DNA of 64,000 nucleotides, taken from the NCBI RefSeq assembly GCF_000621165.1, contig NZ_JHZA01000001.1:1-64000 (forward strand). Reading direction: 5' to 3'. Below are positions 51,763 through 61,094 of this stretch, one piece after another. The position numbers and the translations under genes are program-made. The notes under the pieces were generated by a model, which was given only the letters and a program-made list of their open reading frames with translations, ran no database searches and was not told where the DNA came from. Origin of the DNA: Enterovibrio calviensis DSM 14347. Its GTDB lineage: Bacteria; Pseudomonadota; Gammaproteobacteria; Enterobacterales; Vibrionaceae. Within the stretch, counting starts at the first letter, position 1, and the number at the start of each line of letters is the position of its first letter.

Positions 51763-53072
51763 TGACTGACATGGCTCTGATTTCCTTTATCTTGGCACTT
51801 AGCCTTCTTCTGTTTCTCGCTGCGGGTTTATGGGTGTCACTATCACTCATCGGCGTTGGCGTGATTGGTCTTTACCTGACCGGAAACGAACAAATTGGAT
51901 TGCTCTTTGCTTCTTCTAGCTGGGGCGCAAGCACCAGTTGGTCACTCACAGCACTGCCGATGTTTATCTGGATGGGGGAATTACTGTTTCGAACCCGTCT
52001 GTCGGAAGATCTCTTTAAAGGTCTAGCGCCTTGGTTAAGTGGCCTTCCCGGTAAATTGCTGCACGTGAACGTGCTTAGCTGTGGCATTTTCGCCGCTGTT
52101 TCTGGCTCATCAGCGGCAACAGCCGCCACCATTGGACGCATGACGCTGCCTGAGCTAAAAGCGCAGGGTTATAGCGAACGCATGGCCATTGGCACATTGG
52201 CAGGTTCTGGCACCTTGGGGCTGTTGATCCCCCCTTCTATCATTTTGATCGTGTATGGCGTGGCAGCTGAAGTGTCTATTGGCCGTTTGTTTATCGCAGG
52301 CGCATTGCCAGGCATCATGCTGATGTTGCTGTTTGTGGGTTACACCACGATTTGGGCAATGTTCAACAAAGACGGCGTTCCGCAACACAGCAGCGAAGAC
52401 ATTTCTTGGTCAGTACGCTTCAAGTCGCTGAAAAAGCTCATGCCTATCGTCCTTCTGATTGGCTTCGTGCTGGGCTCGATTTACGGCGGGTTTACCACAC
52501 CAACCGAAGCGGCGGCTTTAGGTGTATTTGGCGCTATGGTATTGGCCGCCCTAACCGGTTCTCTCACACGCAAAAGCTTCATTGATAGCCTGCTCGGCGC
52601 AGTGAAAAGTGCCTGCATGATTGGCTTCATTCTGGTGGGCGCTCACTTCCTGACATTGGCGATGGGCTTTCTGGGTATTCCTCGTGCTTTGGCAGAGTGG
52701 ATTGCGGCGATGTCACTGTCTCCGTTTGAGCTACTGCTTTACCTCACCATCTTGTTTGTGGTGCTGGGTTGCTTCTTGGATGGCATTTCCGTGGTGGTAC
52801 TTACCGTGGCGGTTGTCATGCCGATGGTGCAGCAAGCGGGCATCGATTTGCTTTGGTTCGGTATCTTTATCGTTCTTGTGGTGGAGCTGTCACAAATCAC
52901 CCCACCCGTTGGTTTTAATCTGTTTGTTATTCAGGCACTCACGGGCAAAAACATACTGTATGTCGCACGGGCTGCTTTTCCGTTTTTCATGCTGATCTTA
53001 TTGGGGTTAGTGTTGATTAGCGTATTCCCAGACATTGTGACCTACTTGCCGACCACCATGAGTCAGCGGTAA
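51762..53072 (+). CDS. dctM: TRAP transporter large membrane subunit (DctM family)
   Basis: A 436-residue subunit with about 12 transmembrane segments. The conserved FAAVSGSSAATAATIGRMTL, GTLAGSGTLGLLIPPSIILI, GFTTPTEAAALGVFGA and ELSQITPPVGFNLFVIQALT motifs are all present. It carries the Na+-coupled translocation path of the TRAP system with DctQ. It starts on the stop codon of dctQ. Confidence 0.95.
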   Translation: MTDMALISFILALSLLLFLAAGLWVSLSLIGVGVIGLYLTGNEQIGLLFASSSWGASTSWSLTALPMFIWMGELLFRTRLSEDLFKGLAPWLSGLPGKLLHVNVLSCGIFAAVSGSSAATAATIGRMTLPELKAQGYSERMAIGTLAGSGTLGLLIPPSIILIVYGVAAEVSIGRLFIAGALPGIMLMLLFVGYTTIWAMFNKDGVPQHSSEDISWSVRFKSLKKLMPIVLLIGFVLGSIYGGFTTPTEAAALGVFGAMVLAALTGSLTRKSFIDSLLGAVKSACMIGFILVGAHFLTLAMGFLGIPRALAEWIAAMSLSPFELLLYLTILFVVLGCFLDGISVVVLTVAVVMPMVQQAGIDLLWFGIFIVLVVELSQITPPVGFNLFVIQALTGKNILYVARAAFPFFMLILLGLVLISVFPDIVTYLPTTMSQR

Positions 53073-53136
53073 TGCAAACGGACAGACACAGCACCACACA
53101 GTGACAAAAAACAAGTGGATGGAGGATTCATTCAAC

Positions 53137-53877
53137 ATGAAATTAAATTGCGATATGGGTGAAAGCTTTGGTGCGTGGACCATGGGCAACGACGCGGACG
53201 TCATGCCTTGCATCGACATGGCGAGCATCGCGTGTGGCTTTCATGCCTCAGATCCCGTGATCATGCAAAAAACCGTGACACTCGCACTCGAGCATGGCGT
53301 GTCGATTGGCGCGCACCCCAGCTACCCTGATTTACTCGGTTTCGGGCGACGTAAATTCGATTGCTCCGAAGAAGAACTCTACGCATGGTTGGGCTATCAA
53401 ATTGGCGCGCTCAAAGGCATCTGTCGCCAACAACGCGCCATTGTTGACTACGTTAAACCCCATGGCGCGTTATACAACACCATGATGAAAGACGAGAAGG
53501 TATTATGTACCGTCATGCAAGCAGTGAAAGCCACCGCGCCCGGTTGTCCATTGGTCGTGATGGCGGTTCCACATCGAGACCCTCTGAATCGATTAGCCGA
53601 AGAAATCGGAATTGAACTGCTGTTTGAAGCCTTTTCCGACCGCGCTTATGACGATGCTGGCTTCTTGGTTGATCGCCGTATTGAAGGGGCGGTTCACGGT
53701 AGCGCCGAGGCGATTTTACGCCAAGTTCAACAGATCACCGAACAAGGTACGGTCACGACGCTGAGCGGAAAAATATTGAAGGTCGACGCTGACACGCTAT
53801 GCATTCATGGCGATGGCCCTCATGCTTCGGCAGTCGCACAAGCGCTGAGTTTGTGGAGGAAAAATGGTCAGAATTGA
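53137..53877 (+). CDS. pxpA: 5-oxoprolinase subunit A (LamB/YcsF family)
   Basis: A 246-residue protein beginning MKLNCDMGESFGAWTMGND. Family marks are IDMASIACGFHASDPVIM, IGAHPSYPDLLGFGRR, VKPHGALYNTM, AFSDRAYDDAGFLVDR and CIHGDGPHA. Together with subunits B and C it hydrolyses 5-oxoproline (pyroglutamate) to glutamate using ATP. Start at 53137 with GGAGG upstream. Its end overlaps pxpB by 14 bases. Confidence 0.95.
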   Translation: MKLNCDMGESFGAWTMGNDADVMPCIDMASIACGFHASDPVIMQKTVTLALEHGVSIGAHPSYPDLLGFGRRKFDCSEEELYAWLGYQIGALKGICRQQRAIVDYVKPHGALYNTMMKDEKVLCTVMQAVKATAPGCPLVVMAVPHRDPLNRLAEEIGIELLFEAFSDRAYDDAGFLVDRRIEGAVHGSAEAILRQVQQITEQGTVTTLSGKILKVDADTLCIHGDGPHASAVAQALSLWRKNGQN

Positions 53878-54559
53878 GGCAGTCAATGAACAAACATTGA
53901 TTGTGTACTTCGGCGACAAGATTGACGAAGCCGTCGCGGCCAACGTCAATCATGCCATCTTCCAGATTCGACAAGCGTTGGGCGCAGTGATCACCGACAT
54001 CATTCCGTCTTATAACTCGATACTGGTGAGCTTCGACCTGAGTAAGACCGATCGCTTCGATATCATCAAACGCATCAAATTCGCGCTTTCTACCAGCGCG
54101 GAAGCGGAAACCAATCACAGCGACAAGGTGCTGGTCGAAATTCCCGTTTATTACGGGAACGACGTTGCGCTGGACATGGCAGACGTGTGCGCGAAAACCG
54201 GTCTGGATACAAACACAGTGATCTCATTGCACAGCGAACGAGAATACCGCGTCTACGCCATTGGCTTTAGCCCCGGCTTCGCGTATCTGGGCAGCGTGGA
54301 TGACGCGATTGTGATGCCTCGAAAATCAACGCCTCGCTTAAAAGTGCCGACGGGCAGCGTGGGGCTTGCCGACAGCCAAACCGCAATATATCCCAGCAGC
54401 ACGCCAGGCGGTTGGCAGATCATCGGGCGCACACCTCTCAACATGTTGGATTGGGATAGCGAAACATTAGCGCGCGTTAACGTAGGAAATCGCGTGAAGT
54501 TTTGCCCCATCGACAAAGAAACATACATCAAACTAGGCGGAGTGTTCGATGAGCTTTGA
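53864..54559 (+). CDS. pxpB: 5-oxoprolinase subunit B (KipI/AHS1 family)
   Basis: A 231-residue AHS1-domain protein with YAIGFSPGFAYLGSVDDAI, PRKSTPRLKVPTGSVGLADS and PSSTPGGWQIIGRTPLNMLD, the standard PxpB signatures. GGAGG precedes the ATG inside the end of pxpA. It overlaps pxpC by 11 bases. Forms the ATP-dependent oxoprolinase complex with subunits A and C. Confidence 0.95.
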   Translation: MVRIEAVNEQTLIVYFGDKIDEAVAANVNHAIFQIRQALGAVITDIIPSYNSILVSFDLSKTDRFDIIKRIKFALSTSAEAETNHSDKVLVEIPVYYGNDVALDMADVCAKTGLDTNTVISLHSEREYRVYAIGFSPGFAYLGSVDDAIVMPRKSTPRLKVPTGSVGLADSQTAIYPSSTPGGWQIIGRTPLNMLDWDSETLARVNVGNRVKFCPIDKETYIKLGGVFDEL

Positions 54560-55469
54560 AGTTATTAGTCCGGGAATGTTAACCCTGCTTCAAGACAGCG
54601 GACGCCACGGCTTTCAACATTTGGGAATCACCTCTGGTGGCCCGATGGACGAGCATGCTTTCTATTGGGCAAACCGCTTGCTCGGCAATGCACCCGACAC
54701 CAATCAACTTGAAATCACCTTTGGGCAGTTAACACTCAAGGTCAACGCCGCCACAAGCATTGCCATTACTGGTGCAGACCTGTCAGCGCGCATTAACGAC
54801 AAGCCCGTTCGCAACTGGTGTACCTATGGCGTTAAGCAAGGTGACATCATTGCATTCGATACGCCGATTCAAGGTTTACGTGCTTATTTGGCCGTGAAAA
54901 ACGGCTTTGACTGTGTCGCCAAGCTCGGCAGCTGCGCAACGGTGAAACGCGAGAAGATCGGGGGCTTGCACGGCAATGGTGAGCCATTGAAACAAGGCGA
55001 TGTGTTGCCATTTTCGCCCTGCTCGGAAGTGATAGAACAGCGCGCCCCTAAGTGGACCATTCCTCACTACGATGCACCTCTCGAACTGGGTGTCATGCCT
55101 GCCTACCAAAACGCTGCGTTCTCGCACGATGCGCAAATGACCTTCTACACCAGCGCTTATGAAGTGAGCCAACATATCGATCGCATGGGTTATCGCCTAT
55201 CAGGTACGCCGATTAAAAGCAGCCTCGATGGCATCATTTCAGAAGGCATTGCGTTTGGTTCGATTCAAATTCCCAATGATGGTCAACCCATTGTTCTGAT
55301 GAAAGACCGTCAAACCATTGGTGGATACCCGAAAATAGGATGCTTGAGCAGCTTAGGAGCTGGCCAATTATCACAGCGTAGACCGGGACAAACCGTGAGC
55401 TTTTCGCCGATGGATGTTGCTGATGCCGAAGTCGAAAGACGTTTATTCAATCGCGTGATCTTCGGATAA
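54549..55469 (+). CDS. pxpC: 5-oxoprolinase subunit C (KipA/AHS2 family)
   Basis: A 306-residue AHS2-domain protein: LTLLQDSGRHGFQHLGITSG, GGPMDEHAFYWANRLLGN, YEVSQHIDRMGYRLSG, GSIQIPNDGQPIVLMKDRQT and TIGGYPKIGCL are characteristic of PxpC. It completes the A-B-C set encoded in the order A, B, C, all translationally coupled. Confidence 0.95.
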   Translation: MSFEVISPGMLTLLQDSGRHGFQHLGITSGGPMDEHAFYWANRLLGNAPDTNQLEITFGQLTLKVNAATSIAITGADLSARINDKPVRNWCTYGVKQGDIIAFDTPIQGLRAYLAVKNGFDCVAKLGSCATVKREKIGGLHGNGEPLKQGDVLPFSPCSEVIEQRAPKWTIPHYDAPLELGVMPAYQNAAFSHDAQMTFYTSAYEVSQHIDRMGYRLSGTPIKSSLDGIISEGIAFGSIQIPNDGQPIVLMKDRQTIGGYPKIGCLSSLGAGQLSQRRPGQTVSFSPMDVADAEVERRLFNRVIFG

Positions 55470-55510
55470 AACACAAAAATCTGCTCTACATCTAAAAGGA
55501 CAATGCGGTA

Positions 55511-56095
55511 ATGGAATCCCCTGACATCTCTCAGTTTCTGTCTACAATCAGTTTCTACATCACGGCCAAAGACAACAATAAACCGCACTTACTCAGCCAC
55601 GTGTTTAGTGAATCAGCCACACTCTCCATGGCAGTCAACACTGACAGCATCACATTCCCATCGAAGACATCAGGCGCATCGGAGATTTCCAATGTGTTGG
55701 TAACTCACTTTAATCAGCGTTATGAAAACGTTTATACGTTTTGCCTTTCGGACGCCATTGAACGAGAAGGATCGTCACTATCTTGTAAGTGGTTTGTCGC
55801 GATGACTGAAAAAGAGAGCGGGCTGTTACGGGTTGGCTGTGGTTACTACGATTGGACATTCCACACTGATATTGAGACTAATGCCCGTGCCGAAATCCAT
55901 GGCGAAACCAATACGCGCGTTGATGAGCTAACTATCACGATTGAACATATGGCAGCCCTCGCATTTCAACAGACGAGTTATTTCTTCAATGAATTAAGCC
56001 AGTTACCTTACCCATGGTGTGAAAGCAGTTTAGTGATTCAGGCCGTACCGAGCGACCCTGTGTTAGACGAGGTGCGATACTTTCTAGTCTCCTAA
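55511..56095 (+). CDS. Protein of the SnoaL/NTF2-like fold (tentative)
   Basis: A 194-residue cytoplasmic protein. The first 140 residues have the pattern of an NTF2-like barrel (SEISNVLVTHFNQRYENVYTF, CKWFVAMTEKESGLLRVGCG, YYDWTF), often a small-molecule binding or tautomerase fold. It follows pxpC by 41 bases in the same direction and may be part of the pyroglutamate operon. Function not known. Confidence 0.6.
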   Translation: MESPDISQFLSTISFYITAKDNNKPHLLSHVFSESATLSMAVNTDSITFPSKTSGASEISNVLVTHFNQRYENVYTFCLSDAIEREGSSLSCKWFVAMTEKESGLLRVGCGYYDWTFHTDIETNARAEIHGETNTRVDELTITIEHMAALAFQQTSYFFNELSQLPYPWCESSLVIQAVPSDPVLDEVRYFLVS

Positions 56096-56169
56096 CACTA
56101 TCACTAACAAAGTGAGTGGCTGCGTATCGACCAAATAACATCATTAAAGGTACTCGCAAGGAGAAAGTT

Positions 56170-56559
56170 TTGATCAAGGAAGATGATTTTAAAATTGACG
56201 GTGAAACACTCTACTTCAAACAAGACCTTTATCCATTATCTAAAATCCAAAATGCACGAGTGAAAACCAACACATTAAAAGATCACCTGACTAGAATGAT
56301 CGCAATTGGCTTCCTTGTCACAAGCGTTGTTTGGGCAGTATGTCCTGCCTCTTTCGGACTGCTCACCGCGCCCATTGCTTTGATCGCAGGTACTTTGGCG
56401 GCGCTGTCGTCGGCAAGAAAATATGAGCTGCAAGTCGAGTTCAAACATAAAGATGAAACCGGTTTACAATGGATTGTGATCGCCAAAGCCAACCGTACCA
56501 GCGTGAAAAATATCTTCGACAAACAGGCCATCAACATTCAGCAACATCACGCCAGTTAA
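56170..56559 (+). CDS. DUF6232-like small membrane protein
   Basis: About 129 residues: an N-terminal strand-rich part (IDGETLYFKQDLYPLSKIQN), two adjacent hydrophobic segments (AIGFLVTSVVWAVCP; APIALIAGTLAAL) and a C-terminal soluble part. This matches DUF6232-type proteins of unknown function. I choose the TTG at 56170 because AAGGAG lies 6 bases before it; the longer GTG frame at 56116 has no ribosome site. Confidence 0.65.
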   Translation: MIKEDDFKIDGETLYFKQDLYPLSKIQNARVKTNTLKDHLTRMIAIGFLVTSVVWAVCPASFGLLTAPIALIAGTLAALSSARKYELQVEFKHKDETGLQWIVIAKANRTSVKNIFDKQAINIQQHHAS

Positions 56560-56590
56560 ACGGCGCGTCACATCCACTACAGAGCGCATC

Positions 56591-57055
56591 ATGGAACTCA
56601 AGCACCAACAATATCTGGACAAGTACCTCGACACATTGCCCGCAGATGTCCGAGCACAACACACGTCATTCAGCGCCGACTATTACTGCGCTGATGAATA
56701 CAATGCCAACGTATGTGCAAATTTGATCCTTCGCGGAGAAAAGCGGGCTTCTTGTAGCATGGCTTATTGGTATCGCCATCAAGGTGAACTCATGCCATCA
56801 GTTGGGCACTTGCAAGTGGTCACCTACTGGGCTGGCGACCCTGTTTGTATTGTCGAAATCACATCCGTATCAGAATGTCGCTTTAAAGATGTCACGGAAG
56901 AATTCGCTGCTTCAGAGGGCGAAGGCGATAAAACCTTAGCTTGGTGGCGCGACGCGCATTGGACGTTCTTCTCATTAGAATGTGAGGAGTTGGGTATAAC
57001 ACCCTGTGAAGACATGATGCTAATACTAGAGCGCTTCAAGGTAGTTTACTCATAA
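56591..57055 (+). CDS. ASCH domain protein
   Basis: A 154-residue ASCH (PUA-like) protein: ILRGEKRASCSMAYWY near residue 49, VVTYWAGDPVCIVEITSVSE, and AASEGEGDKTLAWWRDAHWT toward the end match the family, some members of which are ribonucleases or RNA-binding regulators. Cytoplasmic, single domain. It follows the DUF6232 gene by 31 bases. Its role here is unknown. Confidence 0.85.
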   Translation: MELKHQQYLDKYLDTLPADVRAQHTSFSADYYCADEYNANVCANLILRGEKRASCSMAYWYRHQGELMPSVGHLQVVTYWAGDPVCIVEITSVSECRFKDVTEEFAASEGEGDKTLAWWRDAHWTFFSLECEELGITPCEDMMLILERFKVVYS

Positions 57056-57082
57056 CCTCCTCGCTAACGTAGCCCATAAGCC

Positions 57083-57110
57083 CTCCAAACCTCCAAACCT
57101 CCAAACCTCC
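57083..57110. repeat. (CTCCAAAC)3.5 octanucleotide tandem repeat
   Basis: Three perfect CTCCAAAC units plus CTCC in the gap after the ASCH gene. Short and non-coding. Confidence 0.9.
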
Positions 57111-57249
57111 CCATTAGTGTGTCGAAATCCTGACACAGCGGCGAAAAGGTTTAACCTAAAATTGTTGTTTATCTTAATTCTGGCGCTACACTGCGTCGCC
57201 TTTCGGCACAACTGCCGATATCCCAACACAAACATCGAGATAAACAACC

Positions 57250-57633
57250 ATGAATATGAAAACGCTGCTTTCTCTTAGCCTCGTTTTAATTGGCCTGCTG
57301 ACCCTATCAGGCACTGCCCAAGCCGAAGAAAGAATCACGTTGGGGCGCACTATCTTGCTCGAAAACGGTAAGCATGGCGCAGACATTCCTCTGCTGGTTT
57401 GTCGTCGCGTTAACGCTATCAAGGTAAAAGCCGATCGCGATGCCTATCTTAAGCAAGTTAAGGTTACCTTTAAGAATGGCGAAACCAAAACCATCAGTTT
57501 CTATCGCAACATCAAAGAAGACGACACCACTGATTGGCGTAAATTTGGTTACAAGCGCTGCGTGAAAAAGCTAGAAGTGTTTGGCGAATCGAAGAACTCG
57601 TCTGCCGGTATTCGTGTGTACGGACGCCAGTAA
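57250..57633 (+). CDS. DUF2541 family periplasmic protein (YaaI-like)
   Basis: A 127-residue exported protein with signal peptide ending near GTAQAEE. The mature part resembles E. coli YaaI: DIPLLVCRRVNAIKVKAD, then EDDTTDWRKFGYKRCVKKLE with a conserved Cys pair (in LLVCRR and KRCVKK) that may form a disulfide, and a C-terminal IRVYG strand. Function unknown. It has its own promoter region after the octamer repeat. Confidence 0.85.
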   Translation: MNMKTLLSLSLVLIGLLTLSGTAQAEERITLGRTILLENGKHGADIPLLVCRRVNAIKVKADRDAYLKQVKVTFKNGETKTISFYRNIKEDDTTDWRKFGYKRCVKKLEVFGESKNSSAGIRVYGRQ

Positions 57634-57737
57634 GACTAGGCGATAACATCCCCGAAGAAATTAAAGGCTGCGGACAAGTGAAGATGCACTTACACAGCAC
57701 TCTTCAACTCCCCCTTGTTTCATGAAAAATACAAATG

Positions 57738-57770
57738 AAAAACGGCAAACACACTGTTTGCCGTTTTCTT
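57738..57770. terminator. Bidirectional terminator between the DUF2541 and DUF1501 genes
   Basis: Perfect 13-bp stem AAAACGGCAAACA (57739-57751) / TGTTTGCCGTTTT (57755-57767), loop CAC, with T-runs on both strands. Confidence 0.93.
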
Positions 57771-57800
57771 TGAATTGCTAACTAAGCTAGAAGCGTATGC

Positions 57801-59114
57801 TTAGATAAAGTCCACATACGGCCTACTGAAGTTCCGCGTGTTCGGGAACATCTTGAAAATGTCGTCTTCTGGTAAACCAAACCAGCGACACAGGCTCGCA
57901 TTCACTCTGTCTGCTGCCATCGTAGGAATGATACGACCGTTTTCGTAGTTCAGAGATGAATTTGGACGCAGTGATGGGAACCTACCGTAAGCACGGTCAC
58001 CATTGACCGAGCCACCCAGAACAATCTGATGTCCGCCCCATCCATGATCGGTGCCGGTTTCGTTTGCTTGTGCGCGACGACCAAACTCAGACATTGTGAT
58101 TGTGGTGACCGAATCTGATAACCCTTTATCATTTAGTGAGTTCTGGAAAGCAGAGAGCGATTCCGCCAACTCTTGTAATAGCACAGGGTGGACTGACGCT
58201 TGGTCATGGTGCGTATCAAACCCACCCATACCAACAAAGAACACCTGTCGATTTTGGCCCAGCGCTTCACGAGCTTGGATTAAGCGTTCTACCATCCCGA
58301 GTTGCTGACCCAATCGAGACTCTGGAAGGTTTCCACTCGCGGGGAAATCAGTCAACGCCGTATTCAGGAAGTTATTCTCAAGCACGCCATCTCGCATGGT
58401 TTTCGCATACTGACGAGAGTAAAGATTTTCGTATCCCTCCTCCATAAAGTGCCCGAAATAACCATCGCTCGCGCCATCAAGCTGCCCCCAACTAGGGTAG
58501 GTACCGACACCTTCTGGCTTTAGCACGCTTTGTCGTACAGACTCCCCGCGCATCAGCTTGTTCTCTCCGAAGAGTGAAAACAGCGAAGGCGCCGCAGATG
58601 TATTAGTGAAACGATCAAGCATTCTGCCCGCCCAACCAAGCTCAGAACCAAAGTTAGATGTGCCGGTTTGCCACATATCTTGTTGAAGGTTATGTGCCAT
58701 CAAAAACTCAGGAAGCTCCACGGTGTTGTTCTCAATACCTTGGATGCGGGTTGGCTCAATGAGCTGACCTGAGTTGAGAAGAACGGTGGCATCTCCACGT
58801 CTAAAGTGAGGCATCAGCGGGCGCATCGCATCATTAATGCCGACCTTAATTCTTGATCCCGCTTTTAGTGTGGTATTCAACACGTTCTCTTTCGGAATTT
58901 TAAGGTCGCGTCGTGCTCGGCGATAAGCTCGGTAGTACTTTCTGTCGAGAGGAATAATGGTGTTAAACGCATCATTTCCACCAAACAAGAATACAACAAC
59001 CAGTGCTTTGTGATCGGATGGTGACAATGGTGATGCCGCAAGTGGCGTGCTAACAAGGCCTGAAGCGGTGGCCGCTGCTGATCCTTTTAAAAAATTACGT
59101 CTTGTTAGCTTCAT
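57801..59114 (-). CDS. DUF1501 family protein with Tat signal
   Basis: A 437-residue exported protein. The start MKLTRRNFLKGSAAATASG is a twin-arginine signal. VVVFLFGGNDAFNTIIPLD, MGGFDTHHDQ and MSEFGRRAQANETGTDHGWG are DUF1501 hallmarks; the family shares the alkaline phosphatase/sulfatase-like metal site but its reaction is unproven. It is encoded downstream of, and overlaps by 4 bases with, a DUF1800 gene, the usual pairing. Confidence 0.92.
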   Translation of the reverse strand: MKLTRRNFLKGSAAATASGLVSTPLAASPLSPSDHKALVVVFLFGGNDAFNTIIPLDRKYYRAYRRARRDLKIPKENVLNTTLKAGSRIKVGINDAMRPLMPHFRRGDATVLLNSGQLIEPTRIQGIENNTVELPEFLMAHNLQQDMWQTGTSNFGSELGWAGRMLDRFTNTSAAPSLFSLFGENKLMRGESVRQSVLKPEGVGTYPSWGQLDGASDGYFGHFMEEGYENLYSRQYAKTMRDGVLENNFLNTALTDFPASGNLPESRLGQQLGMVERLIQAREALGQNRQVFFVGMGGFDTHHDQASVHPVLLQELAESLSAFQNSLNDKGLSDSVTTITMSEFGRRAQANETGTDHGWGGHQIVLGGSVNGDRAYGRFPSLRPNSSLNYENGRIIPTMAADRVNASLCRWFGLPEDDIFKMFPNTRNFSRPYVDFI

Positions 59115-60652
59115 GCTACCGCCTCCTGCGTGAAAAATTCTGGCGAAGTGAGTGCCGTATATAGTGACAACTTAACTTTCGTTGTTACATGCAGTTCCGA
59201 GTGTTCAACAAGCGCTTGCTCCAAGCGCGTTTTCAAACTGTTTCGCATCGCACTACAGAAGAATCTGTCGCTGATAAGCTCTACCAGTGCAGTGTTATCT
59301 GAGGCAGTATTACCGGAAGCAGCGGTAACGTAATCCGAATGGTCCCACGTTAAATTGTTGTACCCACCGCGTGGCGTCAGAAGCAATTCAAAAATGTACT
59401 GTTGGGTATCATGCAAGGTTTGCGCGTTGATAATGGCAAACTCCGGTGCCGTCATGCCCTTCTCGCTGATTTCGCCACGTGGCGCATAATCTGGCGTATA
59501 AAAGTTAAAGACCGAAGCAGCAGCAAGTGGCGCCTGACCAAACGTTCTTTCCGTTCTAAAGAAGTCGCGCCATACGCTTTCTGTTGTGTCGACACCCAAG
59601 CCACGTGATATTTGCGCCATCGCGAGAATAGGCTCTTTTACACTGCCGAAGTGCTGGCGCTGTTCAATGGCACTATCACCTTTACCGATTTGATTGACAG
59701 CATCTTCATCCGTCAGAATCGCAAACAGCACGGCTTTTAGGTCGCCGCGAACACCCTCACCATTGTCGATGAATATGCGCGCCACACGTTCAACATACTC
59801 AGGGCGTGGGTTGCTGGTAACAAAGCGCTTAATAAGCAGTGTTGAGATAAAAGGCGGAGTGTTGTGATGTTCAAACAACATATCCAGCGCAAGACTCATG
59901 TCTTTCCTCGCTGATTGCCCCTCATCAAATTGCGTACCCAATACAACCTTAGCACCAAAATCATGATTGTCCGTTTTGGCTCTCATCTGCTTCAACGGAT
60001 CAACACCCACCCAACCAGTAAACACACGCGCCAGTTCTGATACATCTCGTTGTGTGTAAGTGGGAATGCGTTTTCCATTCGCATTGAGCACCGGCGTGCC
60101 GTTAATATTGAGTTCCCAAAGGCCCAATGAAAAAAGCTGCATGATTTCACGTGCGTAGTTTTCATCCGGGTAGGTATTTAATGCAGGATTGGCTTTCTTG
60201 CTGTCCTTCATTGTTAGGTATAAACCCATTGCAAGGCTTAGCGAAGCCTCTTCCATCAAAGTACGAAAGTTGCCCAGAGCATTGTTAACGAGGATGTCAT
60301 AATAGTTCACAACGACATCACGACGGGCCGCAACACCTTTGTCTGACACAACAAAGATCTGGCTCAATGCATAGGCCATGCGCTGTCTGAGCTGGTCTTC
60401 TGCATGCAATGCATGCTTCCACCATGCGCCATAGTGACCAGTTTCAGTCACTTGGCTTTTCTCTTCGTAAGTGGGCGTATATTCAATTGCAAGAGGAAGA
60501 TGCAATGACACTGGACGGTCTACTTGCTCGTCGAACCACGCTCTAATGCCTTGCGACATCAATACGTCAACGTCACCGACCTTTGGTCCAAAGGTGGCGC
60601 GTTGAAGAAATCTATTCGATTGGGCGGTGCTCATCTCAATGTCGTGTACCAT
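59111..60652 (-). CDS. DUF1800 family protein
   Basis: A 513-residue protein beginning MVHDIEMSTAQSNRFLQRAT. FLQRATFGPKVGDVDVLMSQG, DENYAREIMQLFSLGLWELN, RDVSELARVFTGWVG and SFNFYTPDYAP-like VFNFYTPDYAPRGE are typical of DUF1800, which almost always occurs beside DUF1501. The start at 60652 is supported by AAAGGA 7 bases upstream. No signal peptide is evident, so export may depend on the partner's Tat signal. Role unknown; possibly envelope or polymer-related. Confidence 0.9.
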   Translation of the reverse strand: MVHDIEMSTAQSNRFLQRATFGPKVGDVDVLMSQGIRAWFDEQVDRPVSLHLPLAIEYTPTYEEKSQVTETGHYGAWWKHALHAEDQLRQRMAYALSQIFVVSDKGVAARRDVVVNYYDILVNNALGNFRTLMEEASLSLAMGLYLTMKDSKKANPALNTYPDENYAREIMQLFSLGLWELNINGTPVLNANGKRIPTYTQRDVSELARVFTGWVGVDPLKQMRAKTDNHDFGAKVVLGTQFDEGQSARKDMSLALDMLFEHHNTPPFISTLLIKRFVTSNPRPEYVERVARIFIDNGEGVRGDLKAVLFAILTDEDAVNQIGKGDSAIEQRQHFGSVKEPILAMAQISRGLGVDTTESVWRDFFRTERTFGQAPLAAASVFNFYTPDYAPRGEISEKGMTAPEFAIINAQTLHDTQQYIFELLLTPRGGYNNLTWDHSDYVTAASGNTASDNTALVELISDRFFCSAMRNSLKTRLEQALVEHSELHVTTKVKLSLYTALTSPEFFTQEAVA

Positions 60653-61094
60653 TTCAATTCCTTTTGCTATTCCCTGTTGGGTATGAAGTCTTCGTCCCAC
60701 TCATGGATCTCACGTTCCATGAACCTCAAGATTAAATGGCATCCTTTAGGCCCCTCACTCGCATTTTGTTATCAGAGACAACATAAGGCTGCATTCAACT
60801 GGGCACATTCTGACCTATTCCATTGGTTGAATATGACTCACTTATGAGACATTGAGATTCTTTTTGAGTTAGTGCTCAATAGTGCGACCAGTGTATGTCC
60901 AAAAAAGTGACATCCTACCTGCCATCAGCACCACCCTTTTCTCATTCAGCGCCATTTAATACTCCCAACGCACGCCAGAAACGAATCGAACAGCCATAAT
61001 GCCTTCGTGATTCAATTTGCCGCTTGCCCCGTGCTTTTCTTCTCTCACAACGCCAGCACTCCATGCCATAATCCATTCCAACAACACATAACAA
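60653..61094. other. Intergenic region between divergent DUF1800 and Nudix genes
   Basis: About 440 bases. Short frames on both strands have no recognisable domains. It must contain the two promoters; I see no clear operator or RNA structure. Confidence 0.5.
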
